Source: Sphingomonas bisphenolicum (lineage in GTDB: Bacteria; Pseudomonadota; Alphaproteobacteria; Sphingomonadales; Sphingomonadaceae). From it: a stretch of 64,000 bases of DNA. Within the stretch, counting starts at the first letter, position 1, and every line of letters starts with the position of its first letter. Below are positions 57,661-64,000 of this stretch, piece after piece. The position numbers were made by a program, and so were the translations under genes. The stretch covers positions 1 through 64,000 of the forward strand of contig NZ_AP018817.1 in NCBI RefSeq assembly GCF_024349785.1, written 5' to 3'. The notes beneath the pieces were generated by a model. That model worked only from the letters and a program-made list of their open reading frames with translations, made no database searches and had not been told where the DNA came from.

Positions 57661-59177
57661 TACCCCGCGAACAAGCGATATTTGACCCCCATCGCCTGCG
57701 CCAGGTTGCGCAGGCGGCGCTCGACCGTCTCGCCATAGAGGTCGGCGTCCTCGTCGCGCAGTTGCAAATCGATCTGCCCCTCCGTCCGGCTGAGTTGCGA
57801 CACGGCCAGCGGCCCTTCGACCCCGCCCGACAGGCGCTGGGCCAGACGGATGGCCAGCCCCCACAGGGCCGCGCGACGCAATTCTTCGGGCTTCGCCAGC
57901 CGCTCCACGCCCGGCGGACAGCCCATGCCGCCGCCGAAATGGCTGTGCAGCGCCTGCGCCAGCATCGCCCTTTCCGGTGCGGTGATCCCCACCCAATTGC
58001 TGTGCAGCGCGATCTCCACGCCGCGCTCGGCCCGGAAATCGGGATTGGCGCGCCAGCCGACATCGGCCAGCAGGCAGGCAGCCCGGCGGATGCGGCGGGC
58101 GGCGGCATCGTCGTCGGCGAACAGCGGTGCGATCCACTTGTCGATCCGGTCGCCATGGCCGCGAAAACGCGACTGCGCCTCCCCTTCCGCCTCGGCCGCA
58201 ACCAGCAGCGGGTCGTGCGCCCGGATATCCTCCGGCAGATCCTCATAGAGCAGCCCTTCGCGCAGGCCATAGGCCGACACCACCAGCCGGCTCGACTTCA
58301 ACTGCCGCACCACGACCGACAGCAGGGCCGCGGCATCGGGCAGCGTCGGCACGCGCGATCCCGTCATCGCCGGAATCTGCTTCAACCGCGTCCGATCGAC
58401 ATGGCTGACGATCCGGGTCAGTTGCTCGGCCCGCGCGGCGGTCATCTCATATTGATGGACGACGGGCAGCGGAAAGCTGGTCAACTGCATGTCGAACCGC
58501 GCCAGCGCGCGCCACGACCCGCCGACCAGATAGAAGGGCAGGTCCGGTTCCGGCGTCCATCCCGCCTTCTCCAGCATCTTGACCACCTGCCGCTCCAGAA
58601 TCCGCGACCCCTTGGCCCGAATCTGCGGCAGACGCAGCACCCCAAGCGGCAGCGAGATCGTCTGCTCCACCGCCCCGCCCCTGATGCGCGCCAGCTCCAG
58701 GCTGCCCCCCCCCAAGTCGCCGACGATGCCGTCGGCATGGGGAATGCCCGACAACACGCCCATCGCCGCGCCGATCGCCTCCTGCGCGCCGGTCAGCAAT
58801 TCGACGGTCAGGCCCATATCCTTCGCGCGGGCGATGAACGCGGCCCCGTTGGTCGCATCCCGCACCGCCGCGGTGGCGACGCAGCGTATCTCGGTCACCT
58901 TCATCGCGCGGCATAGATGGGCGAAACGGCCCACGGCGCGCAGGCCGCGGTCCATCGCCTCCGGCTCGATCGCCCCCGTCTTCGCCAGCGACGCGCCCAG
59001 CCCCGCCATCACCTTTTCATTGAACAGGATGAAGGGGATGCGCCGCGGCCCGTCATACACCACCAGGCGCACGCTGTTCGACCCGATGTCGATGATCGCG
59101 GTCCGGGCATGGGCCGGCTCGGGCGACGTCGCCATGCTTTCGGCGACGGCGCGAACGCGGCTGAGCATCGAATTCAT
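57660..59177 (-). CDS. ppx: exopolyphosphatase (Ppx/GppA family)
   Basis: 505-residue ASKHA-fold phosphatase that hydrolyses polyphosphate and/or pppGpp. The phosphate-binding motif 'AIIDIGSNSVRLVVYD' is near residue 28. 'GDLGGGSLEL' is the second, followed by an HD-like C-terminal domain. It is coupled to ppk: TGATG, with its start at 59177 inside the ppk stop. Confidence 0.93.
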   Translation of the reverse strand: MNSMLSRVRAVAESMATSPEPAHARTAIIDIGSNSVRLVVYDGPRRIPFILFNEKVMAGLGASLAKTGAIEPEAMDRGLRAVGRFAHLCRAMKVTEIRCVATAAVRDATNGAAFIARAKDMGLTVELLTGAQEAIGAAMGVLSGIPHADGIVGDLGGGSLELARIRGGAVEQTISLPLGVLRLPQIRAKGSRILERQVVKMLEKAGWTPEPDLPFYLVGGSWRALARFDMQLTSFPLPVVHQYEMTAARAEQLTRIVSHVDRTRLKQIPAMTGSRVPTLPDAAALLSVVVRQLKSSRLVVSAYGLREGLLYEDLPEDIRAHDPLLVAAEAEGEAQSRFRGHGDRIDKWIAPLFADDDAAARRIRRAACLLADVGWRANPDFRAERGVEIALHSNWVGITAPERAMLAQALHSHFGGGMGCPPGVERLAKPEELRRAALWGLAIRLAQRLSGGVEGPLAVSQLSRTEGQIDLQLRDEDADLYGETVERRLRNLAQAMGVKYRLFAG

Positions 59178-61315
59178 CAGGCGCGCCCGCTCAGGCGCAA
59201 TGTCGGCACCGCCTCATTGTCCAGCGCCGCGCCGCGCCCGGACAGCGACGGGTTGGTCATGAAATATCGATGCAGGTTGAATGGCCTGTCGCCCGGTTCC
59301 AGCCGCGTATAATGGCCCTCGTTGTCCAGCGACCAGCTCTGTTCGGTGTCGATCAGGTTGGCGACCATCACCTGGTCCAATATCTGGTCATGCACGGTCG
59401 GATTCTCGATCGGCGCCATGAACTCGACCCGCCGGTCGAAATTGCGCTGCATCCAGTCGGCCGAACTGATGAAGACCTTCGCGCCATTATTGGGCAGCGC
59501 CTTGCCGTTGCCGAACACGGCGATGCGGCTATGCTCCAGGAAACGGCCGACGATCGACTTCACCCGGATATTGTCCGACATGCCCGGCACCCCAGGCCGC
59601 AGGCAGCATATGCCCCGCACGATCAGGTCGATCTGGACCCCCGCATTGCTCGCCGCATAGAGTTTCTCGATCATCGCCGGATCGACCAGACTGTTCATCT
59701 TGGCCCAGATGGTGCCGGGCCGCCCGGCGCGGGCATGATCGATTTCCGCGTCGATCAGGCGGCACAGCGTGTCGCGCAGGTCGCGCGGCGACATGACCAG
59801 CTTTTCCAGCCGCTCCGGCTCGACATAGCCGGTGATATAGTTGAACAGCGCCGCTGCGTCCCGGCTATAGGCCGGATCGGCGGTGAAGAAGCTGAGGTCC
59901 GTATAGATGCGTGCCGTGATCGGGTGATAATTGCCCGTGCCGAAATGGCAGTAGCTGCGGAACTGCTCGCCCTCGCGCCGGATCACCATCGAAATCTTGG
60001 CGTGGGTCTTCCAGTCGATGAAGCCATAGACCACCTGCACGCCCGCGCGCTCCAGCGCGTCGGCCCACATCAGATTCTGTTCCTCGTCGAACCGCGCCTT
60101 CAACTCGACCACGGCGGTTACCGACTTGCCCGCCTCCGCCGCGTCGATCAGCGCGCGGATGATCGCCGACTGCTTGCCCGCGCGATACAGCGTCTGCTTG
60201 ATCGCCACCACATCCGGGTCGACCGCCGCCTGTTTCAGGAAGGATACGACGACGTCGAACGCCTCATAGGGATGGTGGACGACGATGTCCTTGGCCCGGA
60301 TCGCGGCAAAACAGTCGCCGCCATATTCGCGGATACGCTCGGGAAAGCGCGGCGCATAAGGCTCGAACTTCAAATCGGGCCGGTCGGCGTCGACGATGCC
60401 GGACAGGTCGCCGATGCCGACGAACCCCTCCACCTCAACCACCACCGCTTCATGGCCCTGGAGCATGTCCTGCAACATCTCCTCGACCGGTTCGGGGATG
60501 CGCTCCTCAATCTCCATGCGGATCACCCGACCGCGCCGACGCCGCTTGATCGCGCTGCGGAAATGGCGGACCAGATCCTCGGCCTCTTCCTCGATCTCGA
60601 TGTCGCTGTCGCGGATGATGCGGAACACGCCGCTGTTGCGGACGCGATAGCCGGGGAACAGGTCGGCCGAAAAACGCCGGATCACCGCCTCCAGCGCCAT
60701 ATAGCGCGCCGGATCGCCGGGAATCCGCACGAACCGAGTCAGCGTCGGCGGGATCATCACCAGCTCGCGAATCGGCTGTTTGTCCGACAGCCGTTCCAGA
60801 TCGAAGATGATCGACAGCCCCTGATTGGGGATGAAGGGGAAGGGATGGGCCGGATCCAGCGCCTGCGGCGTCAGGATCGGAAAGATCTGCGTCAGGAAAT
60901 GCTCGCGCAGCCATTGGCCGCAGGCCGCGTCCATCTCGCTCGCCGGGCCGATGACCTCGATGCCCACCTGCGCCAGTTCGTCATGGACCGCCCCCCACAC
61001 CTTCTGCTGCGCGACCATCAGCCGCGTGCTTTCCTCGGTCAGCGCCGCGAGCTGCTGCGCCGGTGTCAGCCCGTCGGCGGAGCGCAGGTCGACATCCTGC
61101 AATTGCTGGCCCTTCAGCCCCGCGACCCGGACGGAGAAGAATTCGTCCATGTTCGCGCCGGATATGGACAGGAAGCGCAACCGCTCCAGCAGCGGATGGG
61201 CGCGGTTCATCGCCTCTTCCAGCACCCGCTGGTTGAACGCCAGCCAGGACAGCTCGCGATTGAAATAGCGGTCGCTGGGCAGCGCCAGGCTGGCGGAGGG
61301 ATCGGCTTCGGCCAC
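59177..61315 (-). CDS. ppk: polyphosphate kinase 1
   Basis: 712-residue PPK1, which polymerises ATP gamma-phosphate into polyphosphate. N-terminal 'DRYFNRELSWLAFNQRVLEEA', the phosphorylated-His region 'YCHFGTGNYHPITARIYTDLS', and 'RVEFMAPIENPTVHDQI' near the end are conserved. The start is a GTG at 61315, with no strong Shine-Dalgarno. The gene pair ppk-ppx gives opposing control of polyphosphate. Confidence 0.95.
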   Translation of the reverse strand: MAEADPSASLALPSDRYFNRELSWLAFNQRVLEEAMNRAHPLLERLRFLSISGANMDEFFSVRVAGLKGQQLQDVDLRSADGLTPAQQLAALTEESTRLMVAQQKVWGAVHDELAQVGIEVIGPASEMDAACGQWLREHFLTQIFPILTPQALDPAHPFPFIPNQGLSIIFDLERLSDKQPIRELVMIPPTLTRFVRIPGDPARYMALEAVIRRFSADLFPGYRVRNSGVFRIIRDSDIEIEEEAEDLVRHFRSAIKRRRRGRVIRMEIEERIPEPVEEMLQDMLQGHEAVVVEVEGFVGIGDLSGIVDADRPDLKFEPYAPRFPERIREYGGDCFAAIRAKDIVVHHPYEAFDVVVSFLKQAAVDPDVVAIKQTLYRAGKQSAIIRALIDAAEAGKSVTAVVELKARFDEEQNLMWADALERAGVQVVYGFIDWKTHAKISMVIRREGEQFRSYCHFGTGNYHPITARIYTDLSFFTADPAYSRDAAALFNYITGYVEPERLEKLVMSPRDLRDTLCRLIDAEIDHARAGRPGTIWAKMNSLVDPAMIEKLYAASNAGVQIDLIVRGICCLRPGVPGMSDNIRVKSIVGRFLEHSRIAVFGNGKALPNNGAKVFISSADWMQRNFDRRVEFMAPIENPTVHDQILDQVMVANLIDTEQSWSLDNEGHYTRLEPGDRPFNLHRYFMTNPSLSGRGAALDNEAVPTLRLSGRA

Positions 61316-61318
61316 GGA

Positions 61319-61957
61319 TTACTCGCGTTGCTGAGGAGGGGGATCGGGCGGGACTATAGGCAGAAAGCCTGCGGCTTGCAGAGCCTCTTTCGCCATTGCG
61401 ACAGAAATCTTGCGTCCAGATGACAGTGCGGCGCGATCAAGCAACTGCGTTACCGCCGCGAGTCCGCCATAGCTGCGCTCGACCCGGCGCAGCAGCCAGT
61501 CGGGCAGGTCGGCGGCATAGCCCGCCCCGGCGGTGTCGAACGCCCGCTCGATCAGCGCGCGGGCCAGCGCCTCGTCCGGCTCCAATATCGCGACATGGGG
61601 CGCCGCGGCCAGCCGCGATCGCAGATCGGGCAGCGCCACGGTCCAGCTTGCCGGCGGCGCCAGCCCCACCATCAGCAACGGCCGCCGCTCGGTCTGCGCC
61701 GCGTTCCAGGCGTGGAACAGCCCATGTTCGTCCTGTCCCTGCGCGTCGTCGATGATCTCGCCGCCGCTCATCTGCGCGAAATGGCGCGCCAACGTGGACC
61801 GGCCGGACCGCGGCGGGCCGGTCAGCACGCTCACCGACAGCGGCCATTCGCGCCACCGTTCCAGATGCGCGACGGCCTGGGCGTTGGCGTCGCTGACCAG
61901 AAAGTCGCCATCACCCGCGCCACCATGCCATTCGAAGGGCAGGCTGATCTGGGTCAT
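61319..61957 (-). CDS. Hda-like DnaA-family ATPase
   Basis: 212-residue DnaA-domain III homologue of the Hda/HdaA type that inactivates DnaA after initiation. The N-terminal clamp-binding motif is 'QISLPF' (residues 3-8). The nucleotide loop 'GPPRSGRST' has Arg in place of the Walker Lys, which also occurs in E. coli Hda. The DNA-binding domain IV is absent. It is three bases upstream of ppk and overlaps the DUF2066 gene as ATGA. Confidence 0.9.
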   Translation of the reverse strand: MTQISLPFEWHGGAGDGDFLVSDANAQAVAHLERWREWPLSVSVLTGPPRSGRSTLARHFAQMSGGEIIDDAQGQDEHGLFHAWNAAQTERRPLLMVGLAPPASWTVALPDLRSRLAAAPHVAILEPDEALARALIERAFDTAGAGYAADLPDWLLRRVERSYGGLAAVTQLLDRAALSSGRKISVAMAKEALQAAGFLPIVPPDPPPQQRE

Positions 61958-63219
61958 TGCGGGGGCGGGGACGCCTGTCGCCGCGTAATCCGCAGCGTCG
62001 TGCCGGACACCGCGACGCTATAGCCGCGCGCCTGCAACCCTGCGCGCAGCATGTCGACCGTTCCGTCGAAGCTGACCTGCATCACCGACGTCCCGCCCAG
62101 CGCCAGGCTGCTTGTATTGGCGGTGCGCACGCCGGGGATCGACCGCACCGTCGATTCGCCGGCGCCGATCGACCCGACGTCAGGCGTGTCGAACTGAATC
62201 GAAAAGCTCGTGCCGCTGGACGCCACGCTCGGCAGTTCCACCGCCTCGACCGGCGCCTCGACCGCATTCTCGATTTCCAGCGCGGCCGGATCGACCGGCT
62301 CCTCGATGATGAGCGACGGGTCAGGCCGCAGGCGGCCGTCGTTGAGCGCCCGGATATAGAGTTCGTCGATCCGCCGTGCGCCCTCGTCCATCATCTTGGG
62401 CAAGCCGCTGTCGTTGGACGCGCGCAGCGTCACGCTGCCGATCAGGCTGTTGTCGGGGCCGTAGCGCGCGGTGAAGGTGCCGGTCACCGGCCCGCCGGGA
62501 TAGGCCCGGTCGAGCCGCGCGATCGGGATCACCACATCGGCGGCGCCATATTGGTCGAGCAGCACGCGCCACCACAAGCGCCCGCGCCGCCCGGTCTGGC
62601 CAGCGTTCAGCAGTATGGGATCGGCGATCGATCCGGCCACCCGGACATAGTCGATCGCGCTGTCGCCGGTGCGGTATCGCGCCCAGGCCTTCTGCCATTC
62701 GTTGGTGCGTTCATAGGATACGGCCGATCCGCCGTCCCACAGCACCGGGATCACCAGCAGCGGCGGCGATCGCATCACATTGCCCGACACGCCCAGCACC
62801 GCGCCCGTCCGCGCGCGGTCGAACAAGATGCCCAGCGTCGCGACATAGCGGGTCGGCCCGGCCTGCTCATAATCGATCTCGATGCCGGAGATCATCGCCT
62901 CAAGCTGCGAATCGGACAAAGCCGGCGCGCCGCCACCGCCATGGGTGCGGGTCCACAGCATCCGCCACGCCTGTCGCTGCGCCATGCGCCAGCCGGCATA
63001 GCGGGCGCTGTCGGCATCCTTGGCGAACACGTCCACCTTGACCCCGCGCACCTCGAAATCGCCGCCGCTGGCGATCGGCGGCACGCCGCGCTCGCCTTCC
63101 ATCTGCGCGAACAGGGCCGCTGCGGCCAGGCCCAATGCGATGGCGATCGCAATCTGGACGGGCCGCGAGAGCAGGCGCAACAGGGCTGCGGGGCGGGAAA
63201 TGGTCTGGCTCAGGCTCAC
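61954..63219 (-). CDS. DUF2066 domain-containing membrane protein
   Basis: 421-residue protein with one N-terminal membrane segment (residues ~20-38) and a DUF2066 region ('[28 protein letters not shown]'), often found upstream of hda in alphaproteobacteria. Function unknown. Starts are TTG 63255 or GTG 63219; I prefer GTG 63219 because AAGGG lies just upstream. It is divergent from purM. Confidence 0.8.
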   Translation of the reverse strand: MSLSQTISRPAALLRLLSRPVQIAIAIALGLAAAALFAQMEGERGVPPIASGGDFEVRGVKVDVFAKDADSARYAGWRMAQRQAWRMLWTRTHGGGGAPALSDSQLEAMISGIEIDYEQAGPTRYVATLGILFDRARTGAVLGVSGNVMRSPPLLVIPVLWDGGSAVSYERTNEWQKAWARYRTGDSAIDYVRVAGSIADPILLNAGQTGRRGRLWWRVLLDQYGAADVVIPIARLDRAYPGGPVTGTFTARYGPDNSLIGSVTLRASNDSGLPKMMDEGARRIDELYIRALNDGRLRPDPSLIIEEPVDPAALEIENAVEAPVEAVELPSVASSGTSFSIQFDTPDVGSIGAGESTVRSIPGVRTANTSSLALGGTSVMQVSFDGTVDMLRAGLQARGYSVAVSGTTLRITRRQASPPPQ

Positions 63220-63352
63220 GCGCGCCCTTTTGGCGACAATTGCCCGCCATGCCAAGCGGCAACGCGAGACTTATCCCCACCTCCATGCCAGAAGATATGC
63301 CCTTTACATCGAAGGTTCCGTTTTCCGCGCCTTTGCTCTAGGGGCCGGAACT

Positions 63353-64000
63353 ATGAGCGAGAACGAATCCTACAGCTACGCCAAGGCCGGCGTCGACATC
63401 GCCGCGGGCAACGCCCTTGTCCGCGCCATCGCCCCCCTGGCCAAGGCCACCCGCCGCCCCGGCGCCGACGCCGAACTGGGCGGCTTCGGCGGCTTTTTCG
63501 ATCTCAAGGCTGCGGGCTATGACGATCCCCTGCTGGTCGCCGCCAATGACGGCGTGGGCACCAAGCTGAAGCTCGCGATCGACCATGACCGCCATGACGG
63601 CGTCGGCATCGACCTGGTCGCCATGTGCGCCAACGACCTGATCGTGCAGGGCGCCGAGCCCCTGTTCTTCCTTGACTATTACGCCACCGGCAAGCTGGAG
63701 AGCGGCGTCGCCGAGCGCGTTATCGCCGGCATCGCGCAGGGGTGCCGCATGGCCGGCTGCGCGCTGATCGGCGGCGAAACCGCCGAAATGCCGGGCATGT
63801 ACGGTCCGGGCGACTATGATCTCGCCGGCTTCTGCGTCGGCGCGGTCGAACGCGCCAAGGCGCTGACCGGCAACAAGGTGACGGCCGGCGACGTCCTGAT
63901 CGGCCTCGCCTCTTCCGGCGTCCACTCCAACGGCTTCTCGCTGGTCCGCCGCCTCGCCTCCGACAAGGGCTGGCGGCTGGATCGCCCGGCGATCTTTGAT
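63353..64000 (+). CDS. purM: phosphoribosylformylglycinamidine cyclo-ligase, cut by window end
   Basis: First 216 codons of PurM (AIR synthetase), which closes the imidazole ring in purine synthesis. '[15 protein letters not shown]', the ATP-binding '[15 protein letters not shown]', '[21 protein letters not shown]' and '[11 protein letters not shown]' are typical. The gene continues beyond base 64000. It is divergent from the DUF2066 gene. Confidence 0.95.
   Translation, partial: MSENESYSYAKAGVDIAAGNALVRAIAPLAKATRRPGADAELGGFGGFFDLKAAGYDDPLLVAANDGVGTKLKLAIDHDRHDGVGIDLVAMCANDLIVQGAEPLFFLDYYATGKLESGVAERVIAGIAQGCRMAGCALIGGETAEMPGMYGPGDYDLAGFCVGAVERAKALTGNKVTAGDVLIGLASSGVHSNGFSLVRRLASDKGWRLDRPAIFD

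Noticed and set aside
59270..61423. 717-residue ORF on the plus strand
   Set aside because: It is the antisense shadow of ppk; composition is Arg/His/Gln-rich and no domain is recognisable, as expected for reverse frames in GC-rich genes.
1..64000. CRISPR array or tRNA/rRNA genes
   Set aside because: No regularly spaced direct repeats and no cloverleaf or rRNA-like segment found on reading; a dedicated tRNA scan was not possible.

Overview
The window is a GC-rich, densely coding chromosomal segment that looks like a sphingomonad (Sphingomonadaceae, Alphaproteobacteria). The reasons are the gene order purM / DUF2066 / hda / ppk / ppx, the block rsmI-yraN-gshB divergent from an LppC-type lipoprotein, HdaA-type DnaA homologues, several TonB-dependent receptors, NodT-type efflux and many NTGA stop/start overlaps. 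No rRNA, tRNA, CRISPR array, complete insertion sequence or prophage is visible. Functions are inferred from protein motifs and context only.

Layout. 1-7.5 kb: DUF4230 protein, MBL hydrolase, XerC recombinase, DedA, a frameshifted glutathione synthetase, YraN, RsmI and a penicillin-binding-protein activator. 7.5-12.4 kb: vitamin B12 uptake (btuD, btuC, btuF, btuB) with a well-formed cobalamin riboswitch before btuB. 12.4-20 kb: soluble NAD-dependent formate dehydrogenase (fdsG, B, A, D, fdhD), a LysR regulator and mobA for its molybdenum cofactor. fdsB carries an in-frame piece of a dispersed palindromic repeat. 20-26.8 kb: ABC-F ATPase with a small overlapping upstream ORF, then an EmrAB-NodT tripartite efflux operon divergent from a TetR gene with two matching operator-like palindromes. 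26.8-29.3 kb: an unrecognised four-gene unit made of a 46-residue acidic peptide, two divergent cupin/helical paralogues and an OmpR-type regulator with a decayed receiver. 29.5-34.4 kb: receiver protein, truncated siroheme synthase, lysA, LptM-like lipoprotein, argH and a TlpA thioredoxin.

34.7-42.8 kb: a TonB-dependent receptor followed by six genes whose products all appear to be exported: RidA, Tat-exported flavin amine oxidase, cytochrome c, two Tat-exported PLP enzymes and a second RidA. I read this as a possible periplasmic amine/amino-acid oxidation and imine-clearing pathway fed by the receptor. 42.9-64 kb is mostly housekeeping: Trm112, Lon-N protein, CnoX-like thioredoxin, MipA, DUF2141, sterol desaturase-like protein, pheA, cytochrome c552, CorC-like protein, OmpA lipoprotein, MarC, folD, YggU/YggT, argB, queuosine-precursor transporter, ppx, ppk, hda, a DUF2066 protein and the start of purM. 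One AT-richer gene (DUF695-RraB fusion) lies at 48.9-49.6 kb.

The intergenic regions hold at least two dispersed inverted-repeat families (arms like CGTCATCCCAGC/GCTGGGATGACG, and TTCGAGCGAAGTCGAGAA-type) and one double palindrome near 55 kb. The two most unusual loci are the exported amine-oxidation cluster and the peptide/cupin-paralogue unit.
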